Shown piece by piece: positions 1 to 9,087 of a stretch of 64,000 bases of DNA. How positions within the stretch are numbered: the stretch's first letter is position 1; every line of letters begins with the position of its first letter. Location of the stretch: NCBI RefSeq assembly GCF_000155595.1, contig NZ_DS989904.1:1689175-1753174 (forward strand), read 5' to 3'. The notes beneath the pieces are model-generated. The model saw nothing but the letters and a program-made list of their open reading frames with translations, did not search any database and was not told the DNA's origin. The position numbers and the translations under genes are program-made. The stretch comes from Synechococcus sp. PCC 7335 (lineage in GTDB: Bacteria > Cyanobacteriota > Cyanobacteriia > Phormidesmidales > Phormidesmidaceae).

Positions 1-185
1 CAGAATCTTTTAGACCAAATATACTGAGATTTCATTGGTACACATCTCCTGTTGATTGGCCTTATTTAATCGGTGGGAGATATTGTCATCTGTAAGTAGA
101 TATACAGACAGGCTTTAGGCAGCTCTTCGAGCAATAGTAGTTTGGATTACATCGATAGATATCTTTTATCGATAGATGTCTACTT

Positions 186-203
186 AGTCTACATAGTCTA
201 CAT
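186..203. repeat. Two-copy 9-bp tandem duplication
   Basis: agtctacat at 186-194 is repeated exactly at 195-203. It is one of several two-copy tandem duplications in the gene-free gaps of this window. Confidence 0.8.
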
Positions 204-270
204 AGTTGAGAGTCCACATAGTTAAGCCACTTAGATAGTCTCTAGAGACCGACGGAGTCGTGAAAGTATC

Positions 271-278
271 CTTGGTTA
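271..278. repeat. Target-site duplication, left copy
   Basis: The 8-bp word CTTGGTTA abuts the left terminal inverted repeat and recurs immediately outside the right one at 1254-1261. IS982-family elements usually duplicate a short target of this size. The perfect pair implies a simple, fairly recent insertion. Confidence 0.85.
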
Positions 279-311
279 ACGTCAGTTCGGGATAAGGAAA
301 GCTTGAAGAAA

Positions 312-358
312 GGAGGATAGGTAAGCTGAAGTTGTAAAACCCATCAGCCCTATCCTCC
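312..358 (+). promoter_or_regulatory. Stem-loop just upstream of the transposase start
   Basis: ggaggatagg at 312-321 pairs perfectly with cctatcctcc at 349-358, a 10-bp stem with a 27-nt loop. The ATG follows at 362, only four bases beyond the stem. The only strong purine-rich ribosome-binding-like run (aggagga) is inside the left arm, 45 nt from the start. A hairpin here could limit translation of read-through transcripts, as known for other insertion sequences; that role is inference. Confidence 0.5.
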
Positions 359-361
359 ACT

Positions 362-1240
362 ATGTTCAGCTTAGAAGAACTGTTCTGCCACGTCGATGAC
401 TTTTGCCAAGTGTTTGAACCCCTCTGGCAGCGTCAGCTGCTAAGCCACCATCTGAAGACGCGACAACGCGCTCGTTCGCTGAGCTTGAGCGAAATCATGA
501 CGATACTCATCGGCTTTCACCAAAGCCACTACCGCACCTTCAAACACTACTACGTTCATCATGTATGCCAGTACTGGAAGCAAGCGTTTCCAACGCTAGT
601 CAGCTATAACCGCTTTGTCGAATGGACGCCCTCTTGTTTGTTCCCGCTGTGCTGTTATCTAAAGCGCTGCTTCGGCCGTTGTACAGGCATTAGTTTTATC
701 GATGCGACCAGTCTATCGGTCTGCCACAACCGTCGGATCTGGCAGCATAAGGTCTGCAAAGATACGGCGGCTAGGGGCAAAACCTCTGTCGGCTGGTTCT
801 ATGGCTTCAAACTACATCTGGTGGTGAACGAGTGCGGTGAACTGCTCAACCTCACCCTGACCCCGGGCAATACGGACGACCGTGAGCCCGCCTTTGACTT
901 ACTCACTGGACTATGGGGAAAAGTCTTCGCAGACAAAGGCTATGTATCGAAGCAGCTGGCTAAGCAACTACTCGAGGTGTTCAACATCGAGTTCTTTGCT
1001 AAGCCTCGGCGCAATATGAAGAACCAGCTAGTGCGGCTTACTGACAAGCTACTCTCGCGCAAACGTTCCATCATCGAAACGATTATCGACCAACTGAAGA
1101 ACATTTCGCAGATAGAGCATTCTCGTCACCGTAGTCCGGTCAACTGCTGGGTCAACATCCTCTGTGGACTGATTGCTTATTGCCACCAACCGAAGAAGCC
1201 TTCTCTCCATATGGAGTGGGAACTTCCCCCTGCTGCTTAA
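362..1240 (+). CDS. IS982-family DDE transposase
   Basis: This 292-residue protein should cut and rejoin the element's own ends. It carries the IS982-type N-terminal segment ([16 protein letters not shown] around residues 42-57) and an RNase-H-like core in which FIDATS, FADKGY and [12 protein letters not shown] supply the likely D, D and E catalytic residues. The C-terminal signature with IEHSRHRS is also present. The frame is open from ATG to stop with no frameshift and nearly fills the element between the inverted repeats. Full length is typical for the family, so it is likely functional. Confidence 0.93.
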   Translation: MFSLEELFCHVDDFCQVFEPLWQRQLLSHHLKTRQRARSLSLSEIMTILIGFHQSHYRTFKHYYVHHVCQYWKQAFPTLVSYNRFVEWTPSCLFPLCCYLKRCFGRCTGISFIDATSLSVCHNRRIWQHKVCKDTAARGKTSVGWFYGFKLHLVVNECGELLNLTLTPGNTDDREPAFDLLTGLWGKVFADKGYVSKQLAKQLLEVFNIEFFAKPRRNMKNQLVRLTDKLLSRKRSIIETIIDQLKNISQIEHSRHRSPVNCWVNILCGLIAYCHQPKKPSLHMEWELPPAA

Positions 1241-1399
1241 ACCGAACTGACGTCTTGGTTACACAGTCAGCTTTTGAAAGAGAAAATAATAAAATGTCTT
1301 AGCCAGGGAATCGTGTAGAAAGCAAATATTTGATGTATAAGGCAAAAACTATGGACTGAGCGCAGACGTAGGCACTAACGTATTCAAGTCTCAGGACGG

Positions 1400-2344
1400 T
1401 TATTTCTTTTTCTTCTTAGGTGCTTTTTTAGCTTTCCCAAAACCTAAAACGCGAGAAGCTGGCTTCTTGGGATGCTTTGTGGGCAGATCCAACCCAGTAG
1501 GGATGGTCTCTCTTCTGATTGCCGGGTCACGTGGAACCCATTCGAACTCCGGTTTTAGCTCAGATGGGTCAAAGTCTTCTTCTTTGGCCAGTCCCAAATC
1601 TACTTGCACGCTTGGCCAAGTACCGCAGATGGTCTCATCAATTGCATTGCTGGCATACACTCTTTCGATCAGATCTGTCTTAGAAACGGCTTCTAATTCG
1701 ACGAGTGTACTGACGAGAAATGCATTAAGCTCTTCGGAGTTGTACTTGCAATCTGCTAGCTGCGAAGCCAGCTTTCTAATACAGGTTTCTTTTAGCTCTG
1801 GATGCAAAACCGCTATATGCTCAAAGGCAGAAACCGCTGCTATGCGATCCCACATATCCTGTTTGCGGCTGGCTAGGAAAAGAGATGTTGGCGCGATCGC
1901 CTGCTCCCCAATCATCCCCAGCACCCAAGGAATTTCTTCTCTAGTCCAATCAGCGTACTCCTCTCCCGTAAATAGACCTAATAGCGGTTCAATCGCTTCT
2001 TGGGCCTTCAACAAGCCTAAACATCGCCAAGCATGCACCGGAGCCCACACCTCTAAAGACTCAACGTCTGCCTGATTGAGATCTGCATCGGTTGCCATCC
2101 GGATTAGCGCCGGGATGTGCTCAGAGGTAATGCCTAGTTCTTCTATATAGTCTGGCCAGCTCTCGAACTTATAAGAAGGCTTTAGTTGAGAGATTAACGA
2201 TCTATCTATGTTCTCAGGTCCAGCCGACAGTATTTGCTCGACAAGGCGATCGCGCTCTGGATCACTCACCTTTTTATCGACATCTAGGCAACTTCCATAA
2301 GTGAGTAAAGCTGAAACCGGGGGCTCGTATGTTGCTAACTCCAT
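1400..2344 (-). CDS. HEAT-like helical repeat protein (DUF1186-like)
   Basis: A soluble protein of about 314 residues resembling the uncharacterised DUF1186-type family with HEAT-like alpha-helical repeats. The core contains WPDYIEELGITSEHIPALI and EVWAPVHAWRCLG, followed by repeat-like helices such as EIPWVLGMIGEQAI. The C-terminus is a strongly basic tail ending in consecutive lysines (PKKPASR through KKAPKKKKK), which could bind nucleic acid or membranes. I choose the ATG at 2344 because the longer frame begins with TTG eight codons upstream and family members tend to start near MEL-x-x-YEPPV. It stands alone between the IS element and rodA. The family call comes from recall of sequence pattern and the biochemical role is unknown. 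Confidence 0.72.
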   Translation of the reverse strand: MELATYEPPVSALLTYGSCLDVDKKVSDPERDRLVEQILSAGPENIDRSLISQLKPSYKFESWPDYIEELGITSEHIPALIRMATDADLNQADVESLEVWAPVHAWRCLGLLKAQEAIEPLLGLFTGEEYADWTREEIPWVLGMIGEQAIAPTSLFLASRKQDMWDRIAAVSAFEHIAVLHPELKETCIRKLASQLADCKYNSEELNAFLVSTLVELEAVSKTDLIERVYASNAIDETICGTWPSVQVDLGLAKEEDFDPSELKPEFEWVPRDPAIRRETIPTGLDLPTKHPKKPASRVLGFGKAKKAPKKKKK

Positions 2345-2426
2345 GGCACATCTATCAAAGGAAAACAATTCTTATCAGATATTAGACCTAGCTTAGCGAC
2401 ATCAGGTAAAAACCAACTGACCCGCT

Positions 2427-3722
2427 TCACTCTCTTGAACCCTTAGCGGCTCCAAATTTTGGTTTAGAGCGAGAGTTCGTCGCTACCGATTCCACTAGCC
2501 CAATGGCAATAAAATTTGTCAGCAGTGCTGAGCGTCCATAGCTCATCCAGGGCAGCGGGATGCCCGTAATTGGTGCTAGACCAATCGTCATACTGATGTT
2601 GATCATCGCCTGAAAGACAATCATCGACAGTACACCAATGGCTAACAATGAGCCGAAGTTGTCTTTGGCGCCGTGAGCAATCATCACTAGCCGCAAACAG
2701 ATCAGCCAGAAAGCAAAAAGCAAAACCATCCCACCCACAAATCCTAGCTCTTCGCCTACTGCCGAAAAAATAAAGTCGGTGTGCTGCTCTGGAATAAAGC
2801 TGAGCTGCGTTTGTGTGCCTTGAAACAACCCCCGGCCCCACACTTCTCCAGCCCCAATTGCAATCCGTGACTGAATTAGGTGATAGCCGCCTCCAAGCGG
2901 ATCCTTTTGGGGATCTAAAAACAAAATCAGGCGGTCTTTCTGATAGTCTTTCAAAAAGCCCCACATCACCTCACCCAGCTTGCCCGACATCACATTGAGG
3001 GTGATCGCCGCCAGCGCACTATAGGGTGACCAAGGCAAAGAGCGGTATGCCACCACCCCCATCAGCAACACCCATACAATCCAGCCTGGAAACGACACAT
3101 GAAAGACAATTGCTGAAACCAGTGGTGAAACCATCAGGATCAGCCAGCCCGGATTCGTCCCGCTCCAATACAGCATGCCTGCGGTAATTGCCCCAAAGAC
3201 TAGTGATGTCCCTAAGTCTGGCTGCAAAAACACCAAGGCCCAAGGGACTGCTGTGATTCCCAGCGCTCTGATAATGCCAAGCGGCGTTGGCGCGTCTCGA
3301 TCTTTTAGCGTCGCCGCCAGCGTGATAATGGCCCCTAGCTTGGCAAACTCCGAGGGCTGTACGTTAAAGCCAAGAATTGAAATCCAACGCTGCGCGCCTA
3401 AGCCTTCGGTTCCGATTGCCATTACCGCAAGCAGCGAAGCAATGGTCCCTGCACAGATCACCCATCGCCATTGCAGCAGCACTTCGTATCGACTACGAGC
3501 AATCAAAAGCGCTAGCACCGCACCGACTGCACCTAGTCTCAGATGGTTGTCTGCATATCCAGTTTCACCTGTGTACTTTTGAGTGCTGCTAATTAGAATG
3601 CTGGCAAAGATAGTGACGCCCACGGGCAGCAAGAATAAGAACCAATCCATTCCTTGCCATCCCTGGAGCAGTCTTTTCCAGCGCCGCTGCCGAGTCGCAA
3701 AGTAAGACGAATAGGAGCTCAT
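2427..3722 (-). CDS. rodA: RodA peptidoglycan glycosyltransferase (SEDS family)
   Basis: RodA polymerises lipid II into glycan strands during side-wall synthesis in the elongasome, partnered by a class B penicillin-binding protein. The 431-residue polytopic membrane protein shows family landmarks in order: VQPSEFAKL (121-129), LQPDLGTSL (166-174), DPLGGGYHLIQSRIAIG (274-290, holding the conserved acidic residue of SEDS enzymes) and PEQHTDFIFSAVGEELG (311-327). Near the end, the usual SYGGS is SYGRS here (394-398), a small deviation. No PBP2 or mreBCD gene is nearby, so it is a stand-alone rodA. The ATG at 3722 is preceded by a perfect 17-bp tandem duplication in the upstream gap. Confidence 0.93.
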   Translation of the reverse strand: MSSYSSYFATRQRRWKRLLQGWQGMDWFLFLLPVGVTIFASILISSTQKYTGETGYADNHLRLGAVGAVLALLIARSRYEVLLQWRWVICAGTIASLLAVMAIGTEGLGAQRWISILGFNVQPSEFAKLGAIITLAATLKDRDAPTPLGIIRALGITAVPWALVFLQPDLGTSLVFGAITAGMLYWSGTNPGWLILMVSPLVSAIVFHVSFPGWIVWVLLMGVVAYRSLPWSPYSALAAITLNVMSGKLGEVMWGFLKDYQKDRLILFLDPQKDPLGGGYHLIQSRIAIGAGEVWGRGLFQGTQTQLSFIPEQHTDFIFSAVGEELGFVGGMVLLFAFWLICLRLVMIAHGAKDNFGSLLAIGVLSMIVFQAMINISMTIGLAPITGIPLPWMSYGRSALLTNFIAIGLVESVATNSRSKPKFGAAKGSRE

Positions 3723-3733
3723 AATGCATCAGA

Positions 3734-3767
3734 GATTATGCAAAGACAAAGATTATGCAAAGACAAA
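3734..3767. repeat. Two-copy 17-bp tandem duplication upstream of rodA
   Basis: gattatgcaaagacaaa at 3734-3750 is repeated without mismatch at 3751-3767. It sits 12 bp upstream of the rodA start on the minus strand, so it lies in the leader or promoter region of that gene. Confidence 0.85.
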
Positions 3768-3830
3768 GGCGGACTCTAACTTTGAGATGGCCAGACTAGC
3801 TAGAGAAAATCACTCAAGAAAAAGTCAACC

Positions 3831-4901
3831 CTAAGTTAGCGCAGCCACAGAAATTTTAGCAGCGGTTTGCTTGGCAATGTCCATCAGTGACTGCGCAGAA
3901 GCAGACTCAGGATCGGATAAGATAATAGGTAGACCGCGATCGCCGCCTTCTCTTACGGGCATCTCTAGCGGCACCTTTCCTAATAATTCTACGCCTAGCT
4001 CTGCTGCTGCCTTTTCGCCGCCACCTTCTCCAAAAATGGCGTACTGCTTTTCTGGCATATCAGGCGGCACGAAATAACTCATATTTTCCACTAGACCCAA
4101 GATCGGCACCTTTAGCTGCTCAAACATTTTCAGCCCGCGCCTAGCATCTGAGAGCGCTACGTCTTGAGGCGTCGTCACAATTACCGCTCCGGCCATAGGA
4201 ACCGCTTGCGCTAGTGTCAGTTGTGCATCGCCCGTACCTGGAGGCATATCTACTACTAAATAGTCCAAATCGCCCCACTGCACTTGGTATAAAAACTGGC
4301 GAATCACCCCATTAAGCATCGGCCCGCGCCACACGACTGGCTGATCGCGATCAATCAAAAAGCCCATCGATACCATCTTCACACCGTGGTTGAAGGCAGG
4401 TTCTAAAACCTGCTCGCCCTTATCTTCACGCACGATGACGTTGCTCTCGCCAAGACCCATCATAGTCGGTGCGTTAGGGCCATAGATATCTGCATCGATT
4501 AGACCCACTGCTGCGCCGGTTTTAGCTAAGGCGACTGCTAAGTTAACCGCAACAGTACTTTTCCCGACGCCGCCTTTGCCGCTAGTCACTGCCAGAATAT
4601 TTTTAACGCCATCGATCCCAGTGCGATCAGGCAGTCCCTTTTGCTGTGGAGTCTCAGCAGTTACGTCTACTTCTACACTTTCTACGCCAGGCAAGGTACG
4701 CACCGCCTTTTCGCAGTCCTCAACAATGAACTCGCGCAGCGGACAGGCAGGCGTTGTCAGGACTAGGGTGAAGCTTACCTTGCCACCATCCACTTCCACA
4801 TTGCGAATCATATTGAGCTCGACTAAGCTCTTTTGTAATTCGGGGTCTTGGACGGGTTTGAGCACCGTCAAAATCGAGTCTATATCAAGCGTAGTGATCA
4901 T
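3831..4901 (-). CDS. mrp: Mrp/ApbC-type iron-sulfur cluster carrier ATPase
   Basis: Members of this P-loop family carry and deliver Fe-S clusters in the cytoplasm. The 356-residue protein has an N-terminal DUF59/MIP18-like domain (about 1-85, with ACPL at 52-55) and a ParA/MinD-type ATPase domain beginning with the deviant Walker A GKGGVGKST (108-116), then DADIYGPN and VVDMPPGTGD. The CxxC pair found in the C-terminal part of many bacterial Mrp proteins (NMSYF then CxxC) is replaced here by NMSYFVPPDMP. Either the family in this lineage uses other ligands or it binds clusters differently. The gene is followed by rodA after 108 bp on the same strand. Confidence 0.9.
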   Translation of the reverse strand: MITTLDIDSILTVLKPVQDPELQKSLVELNMIRNVEVDGGKVSFTLVLTTPACPLREFIVEDCEKAVRTLPGVESVEVDVTAETPQQKGLPDRTGIDGVKNILAVTSGKGGVGKSTVAVNLAVALAKTGAAVGLIDADIYGPNAPTMMGLGESNVIVREDKGEQVLEPAFNHGVKMVSMGFLIDRDQPVVWRGPMLNGVIRQFLYQVQWGDLDYLVVDMPPGTGDAQLTLAQAVPMAGAVIVTTPQDVALSDARRGLKMFEQLKVPILGLVENMSYFVPPDMPEKQYAIFGEGGGEKAAAELGVELLGKVPLEMPVREGGDRGLPIILSDPESASAQSLMDIAKQTAAKISVAALT

Positions 4902-5057
4902 GGAGTGTAAAGGGCTCTCGCGTGGAGAGTTCTGTATGCTTTTGAGATTTGCTGTATCGGCTGCCTATGTAAATACTATCGCTCTAAGGATTACGCAAAG
5001 CAGGTTTTAGCGATGATAGATTTCAATACTGAAGATAGGCTTCTAGACGGTAGGTCT

Positions 5058-5513
5058 TCAGAAGATGTCTGCTCTAGCTTGTTTTTGATCGGGATGGCGG
5101 ACGGCATGCTCTGCTGCTTGCACCAGCGCTGAGGCTACTCGGTTCAGGTGAGGCCGCAAAAATGGCCATACGAGAGGCGATAGCCAGCCACTGAGCGTAA
5201 CTGAGTACAAGACGCAGGTACCACAGAGGGTAGAGACGATACGATAAGTAGCGCGCTCTTGCAAACCCGGTAGCGAAAAAACGCGAACGCTAATCAGCTC
5301 ACCTGGTAAGACGCGCTCTACAAACACCTTAGTAGATAGCAATAGATAGCGGTTGAATGCCCGATAGATCAGACCTGGCGTGGCCCGCTGCCCTCTCGGT
5401 GCGTTCGTGCGCGTGATCAGCGGATGCCACAAATCCATATCGGCAAGGTTATTGACGATCTGCCAAAGAATTTCGGCTGGCGCTGTGCTAGTCGCTATGT
5501 AATCACGTTCCAT
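5058..5513 (-). CDS. SRPBCC-fold (START/polyketide-cyclase-like) protein
   Basis: A 151-residue protein with the pattern of the SRPBCC ligand-binding fold: an opening strand (YIATSTAPAEILWQIVNNLADMDLW), a central sheet, and a long C-terminal helix (residues about 119-140) that would close the hydrophobic pocket. These proteins bind lipids, pigments or polyketides, and the ligand cannot be read from sequence. It lies upstream of mrp on the same strand with a 156-bp gap, and divergent from hemF. Proximity to hemF is suggestive of pigment metabolism but weak evidence. Confidence 0.65.
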   Translation of the reverse strand: MERDYIATSTAPAEILWQIVNNLADMDLWHPLITRTNAPRGQRATPGLIYRAFNRYLLLSTKVFVERVLPGELISVRVFSLPGLQERATYRIVSTLCGTCVLYSVTLSGWLSPLVWPFLRPHLNRVASALVQAAEHAVRHPDQKQARADIF

Positions 5514-5717
5514 AGAGGATACAAGTCATCAAAAGCCGTAAACTTCAGTCTAGTAGAGCGATCCGAACTGTTAGGAGAGGCTAGCGATTTGCAGACAATT
5601 TGTCACAGATTGTCACGCTCTGTTTCAAAGGTGCAATAAAGTTCCTAGGATCGTGTTTGACTAAAGGACAGATATTTTGTCGCTTCAGTTATTTTAGGCC
5701 CTCTTAGATTAGGCACC

Positions 5718-6773
5718 ATGACTCTTTCTTCTGCTAAAGCTGCTCGTCCATCTTCCCCTTCACCAGAGGCGTCAGCGCCTATTCTGCCACCAGACGGGTC
5801 TCGCGATCGCGTAAGCACAGCGCTCAAAGGTCTTCAAGATCGCATCTGCCAAAAGTTGGAAGCGCTCGATGGCGGTGGTAAGTTCCAAGAAGATGCTTGG
5901 GATCGCCCTGAAGGCGGCGGCGGCCGATCGCGGGTCATGAAAGCCGGCAATGTTTTTGAGCAAGGCGGTGTGGGCTTTTCAGAGGTATGGGGAGACAGCC
6001 TACCACCAGCAATCTTGGTCAAGCGCCCCGAAGCGGAAGGCCATCAATTCTATGCGACGGGCACCTCGATGGTGCTGCATCCTCGTAATCCATACGTTCC
6101 TACTGTCCATCTCAACTATCGCTACTTTGAGGCGGGTCCTGTTTGGTGGTTTGGGGGTGGCATTGACCTAACCCCTTATTATGCTAACCAAGAAGACGTT
6201 GTGCATTTTCATAAGACGCTAAAAGCTGCGTGCGATCAACACAACCCCCAGTACTATCCTACTTTCAAGCGTTGGTGTGACGAATACTTTTACCTTAAGC
6301 ACCGGAACGAACCTAGAGGTGTGGGCGGCATTTTCTTTGACTATCAAAACGGACAGCGAGGCGAACTGTATCGCGGTCACAACCAAGACGGACCCGCTGC
6401 GCTCTACAGTCAAAAGACAGGCAGTGCCCCGAAGCGCTCTTGGGAGGAGCTCTTTCAATTTGCTATGGGCTGCGGTGATGCGTTCTTGCCCGCCTATGTA
6501 CCGATTGTCGAAAAAAGAGCAGACACGGCCTATGGCGATCGCGAACGCAACTTTCAACTCTATCGCCGAGGCCGCTACGTCGAATTCAACCTTGTCTATG
6601 ATAGAGGGACTCTCTTTGGCCTCCAGACCAATGGTCGCACTGAATCTATCTTGATGTCATTGCCGCCCTTGGTTCGTTGGGAATATTCCTACATGCCAGA
6701 ACCAGGTACCCCAGAATCTGAGCTATACGATATATTCTTAAAACCCCACAATTGGGCAGAAATGAACGCCTGA
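5718..6773 (+). CDS. hemF: Oxygen-dependent coproporphyrinogen III oxidase
   Basis: HemF converts coproporphyrinogen III to protoporphyrinogen IX using O2, a shared step of haem and chlorophyll synthesis. The 351-residue protein carries the family blocks [18 protein letters not shown] (121-138), [13 protein letters not shown] (143-155) and [12 protein letters not shown] (198-209). Residues 1-30 are a Ser/Pro/Ala-rich extension ahead of the conserved domain, so translation could start further in, but the ATG at 5718 is the first plausible start. A STAS-domain gene follows in the same direction 92 bp later. Confidence 0.95.
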   Translation: MTLSSAKAARPSSPSPEASAPILPPDGSRDRVSTALKGLQDRICQKLEALDGGGKFQEDAWDRPEGGGGRSRVMKAGNVFEQGGVGFSEVWGDSLPPAILVKRPEAEGHQFYATGTSMVLHPRNPYVPTVHLNYRYFEAGPVWWFGGGIDLTPYYANQEDVVHFHKTLKAACDQHNPQYYPTFKRWCDEYFYLKHRNEPRGVGGIFFDYQNGQRGELYRGHNQDGPAALYSQKTGSAPKRSWEELFQFAMGCGDAFLPAYVPIVEKRADTAYGDRERNFQLYRRGRYVEFNLVYDRGTLFGLQTNGRTESILMSLPPLVRWEYSYMPEPGTPESELYDIFLKPHNWAEMNA

Positions 6774-6865
6774 TTTTATTACCTGGGTATCCTAGAACCA
6801 CAGGACCAAACAAAAGGTGCTATCAAAGAACGACCCTAGGACTTCAACAAGGATTGGCAACACAC

Positions 6866-7225
6866 ATGAAGCACAAAGAGATCAAAACCCCGGCTGGAGA
6901 ATCCGTCATCGTTTTTTCTCCTGAAGGAAGGTTAGACATCACGACAGCTTGGCAATTTCGGCTGAAGCTGCAAGAGGCAATTACCCAAGACACCCCTAAC
7001 GTTCTGGTCGACCTTGCTAAGATTACATTCATTGATAGTTCAGGGCTAACCTCTTTGGTCGCGGGCATGAGAGACAGTGATAATGTTGGCGGTAGCTTTC
7101 GCCTTTGCAACGTCCATACCGAAGCTAGACTCGTTTTTGAAGTCACTATGATGGACACTGTTTTTGAAATCTATGACACCGAAGCAGAAGCGCTTGCTGT
7201 CCCTTTTAAGGTTTCAGTAGGGTAA
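6866..7225 (+). CDS. STAS-domain anti-sigma-factor antagonist
   Basis: This 119-residue single-domain protein resembles SpoIIAA/RsbV. Such proteins bind an anti-sigma kinase when unphosphorylated and are switched off by phosphorylation of a serine, here in the IDSSG motif (56-60, likely Ser58). The open frame extends upstream, but the ATG at 6866 has a ribosome-binding-like AAGGA at 6849-6853 and begins where the domain begins. No anti-sigma kinase is adjacent. A SpoIIE-type phosphatase that could reactivate it lies at 41865-43385 and a second STAS gene at 49346-49660. The target is unknown. Confidence 0.85.
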   Translation: MKHKEIKTPAGESVIVFSPEGRLDITTAWQFRLKLQEAITQDTPNVLVDLAKITFIDSSGLTSLVAGMRDSDNVGGSFRLCNVHTEARLVFEVTMMDTVFEIYDTEAEALAVPFKVSVG

Positions 7226-7314
7226 TAGCTGTGAAGACGAGAAGCTGAAGACGAAAAACTTAGGTAGGAGTTTTCTACATTCCTGACTCTCCTTACTAGC
7301 TCCTGATCCTCCTT

Positions 7315-7947
7315 CTATCTATAGAGCCACAGGTCAAAGCTAGCCTGTTTAGTCAGCTGAAAGGGGCCCATTAAAGCTCCCCATAGACCTCGACCAGTAT
7401 CGGGATCTATTCCCTTGTCATAAACTTTGAGCAAGATAGTATTGTCTTGAGGAATAACATCGAATCCGAGGTAGACATACTTAGTTTGACCGCCATAGCT
7501 AAAAGAGCAAAGCTGATTGTCTCTTAAGGCCGATTCAAACTGATAACCCTCCCTACCTCCATTACTGAGTGCTTGATAGCAAATCACCGCGCCGCTGTTG
7601 GGCAACGTCACTAAGTCTTTTTGCGAAATGCCCTTCAAAATCTTAGGGTCTTGCCCTGCGCCTTTGTACCTCGAAGGATCTTTGAGGGCAAAGTACTGGC
7701 CTTCGAGCTGATTTACTTCCGCCGAATCCGTAATCTGTAAGATTCGCTGCCGATAGGGTGGTTGGCCCGAAATTACGTTCTGCTGCTCTAATAAGAACGT
7801 GAACTTTTGCTCAGAAGACAGCGCCTGAATCGGTCTTTGCCATAGACGTAAGTGAACATACCAAGCAGGCTCAGCGGCTGCCTGACGCTGGTTTTCAAAT
7901 TCGCCAGCTAGATAGCTCGCTAGGGTAATTAGAGGTGAAGAAGGCAT
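7315..7947 (-). CDS. cpcT: CpcT/CpeT-type phycobiliprotein chromophore lyase
   Basis: CpcT-family lyases attach phycocyanobilin to a beta-subunit cysteine of phycobiliproteins, in phycocyanin at Cys-153 by family knowledge. The roughly 210-residue protein matches the family in length and pattern, starting with LITLASYLAGEFENQ, then AEPAWYVHLRLWQRP and YRQRILQI, and ending LTKQASFDLWLYR. The ATG at 7947 is preferred over the upstream TTG at 7995 because it begins at the family's normal N-terminus. It is transcribed divergently from thf1, the starts being 82 bp apart, so both photosynthesis-related genes share a promoter region. Confidence 0.85.
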   Translation of the reverse strand: MPSSPLITLASYLAGEFENQRQAAAEPAWYVHLRLWQRPIQALSSEQKFTFLLEQQNVISGQPPYRQRILQITDSAEVNQLEGQYFALKDPSRYKGAGQDPKILKGISQKDLVTLPNSGAVICYQALSNGGREGYQFESALRDNQLCSFSYGGQTKYVYLGFDVIPQDNTILLKVYDKGIDPDTGRGLWGALMGPFQLTKQASFDLWLYR

Positions 7948-8029
7948 AGAAAAACGCAGCGAACTGCTTGGCAAAGGGACTACAAAGCGTAACAATTAAG
8001 TTTACAAAGAGTATTTGAGTAGTTTACTT

Positions 8030-8782
8030 GTGAACAACGTCCGCACGGTTTCAGACACAAAGCGAGCTTTCTATAGCCAGCACACCCGTCCTATCAATGC
8101 GATCTATCGCCGTGTGGTCGAAGAGCTGATGGTAGAAGCTCATCTGCTGCTGGTCAATGCCGATTTTAATTACGATTCGATCTATGCGCTTGGCGTAGTC
8201 AGCACTTATGACCGATTCATGCAAGGCTACGAGCCAGCAGGCGATCGCGACAATATCTACAGAGCGATCCTTCAAGCAAATGAAGCTGACCCAGACCAAT
8301 ACCGACGCGACGCCGAAGAACTGCTAGGCGTTGCTAAGTCTCTTCCTTCAATTGACGCTTTTAAATCAATCCTAGACGAAGCTAAAACGGAAAGCGGCAG
8401 CGACACGCTAAAGGCAAACCTTCACAAGGCAATCAGCAACCCAAAGTTCAAATACAGCCGCTTGTTCGCTATTGGTCTATATAACGTCATTGAGTCAATT
8501 GATGCTGACATGCTCAATGACAAAGACAAACGCGACGCGTTGATGGCAGAAATCGCTTCCACAATCGGTCTCAACGAAGATCTGCTGAAGAAAGATATCG
8601 ATCTCTATCGCGGCAATCTAGAGAAAATGGCTCAAGCGCAAGAAGTCATGAAAGACATGATCGAAGCGGAGAAGAAAAAGAAAGCTAAGCGCGAAGAAGA
8701 GAAGAAAAAGCGGGCTGAAGCAAAAGCTGCAGGTGAGAAGACTGAGATTGCTGATGCTTCTCCTACTAGTGATAGCGAATAG
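8030..8782 (+). CDS. thf1: Thylakoid formation protein Thf1/Psb29
   Basis: Thf1 (Psb29) is a thylakoid-associated protein linked to photosystem II assembly or repair and to FtsH protease accumulation. The 250-residue protein begins with the diagnostic RTVSDTKRAFYSQHTRPI, followed by YRRVVEELMVEAHLL and YALGVVSTYDRFMQGY. The C-terminal third is a charged coiled coil rich in Glu, Lys and Arg (about 200-235). I choose the GTG at 8030 because it gives the family's usual start; a TTG at 8015 would add five residues. Confidence 0.92.
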   Translation: MNNVRTVSDTKRAFYSQHTRPINAIYRRVVEELMVEAHLLLVNADFNYDSIYALGVVSTYDRFMQGYEPAGDRDNIYRAILQANEADPDQYRRDAEELLGVAKSLPSIDAFKSILDEAKTESGSDTLKANLHKAISNPKFKYSRLFAIGLYNVIESIDADMLNDKDKRDALMAEIASTIGLNEDLLKKDIDLYRGNLEKMAQAQEVMKDMIEAEKKKKAKREEEKKKRAEAKAAGEKTEIADASPTSDSE

Positions 8783-9087
8783 CAAACGGACTAATACTTT
8801 GGGATGTTGACTGTTTTGTAGAGCCTATTCTTTTGATTAGAAATCTATCAGATTCCTATCTATGTTCGTCACTTGGTTGGGGTACAGTTTTCCGACTAAC
8901 CGCTTTATAAAACACCAGGCTAAGTGACTCGCACTCCTCGTCGGCGAGCCTTCTTTATAAGCATGCATCAGAATAAGTATGCATTAGAGAAACGCTAGGC
9001 AAATCAAACAAAGAACACATGAGATGGCTAGCATGCCTGGCGCAGTCAGCTACAACGATGCACCAAAAGCTCAGTATTTGTCAGTAT
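8783..9087. other. 305-bp gap between thf1 and a convergent gene
   Basis: No gene is recognisable. The gap holds a diverged tandem pair at about 8958-8988 (taagcatgcatcagaa then taagtatgcattagag) and a short weak hairpin around 8936-8950. It lies between the 3' ends of two convergent genes. Confidence 0.4.

Larger units (their letters stand above)
1..278. other. Gene-free left edge upstream of the insertion sequence
   Basis: No open frame of useful length or RNA gene is recognisable here. The stretch is AT-rich and carries short repeats: a 9-bp unit (agtctacat) occurs twice head-to-tail at 186-203, and the word tcgatagat occurs twice around 150-178. Any gene to the left lies outside the window. 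Confidence 0.5.
279..1253 (+). mobile_element. Complete IS982-family insertion sequence (975 bp)
   Basis: The boundaries are set by perfect 12-bp terminal inverted repeats, ACGTCAGTTCGG at 279-290 and CCGAACTGACGT at 1242-1253, flanked by the direct 8-bp repeat CTTGGTTA. The length of about 1 kb and the single uninterrupted transposase gene match the IS982 family. Nothing seen is broken, so the element may still be mobile. It lies in a gene-free region, so no interrupted gene is evident. Confidence 0.9.

Noticed and set aside
1467-2075. Plus-strand frame of 202 codons
   Set aside because: It lies wholly antisense to the HEAT-like gene, which has a better protein pattern.
4030-4080. Missing CxxC in Mrp as evidence of a pseudogene
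   Set aside because: The protein is otherwise full length with an intact P-loop, and cyanobacterial members may commonly lack the motif.
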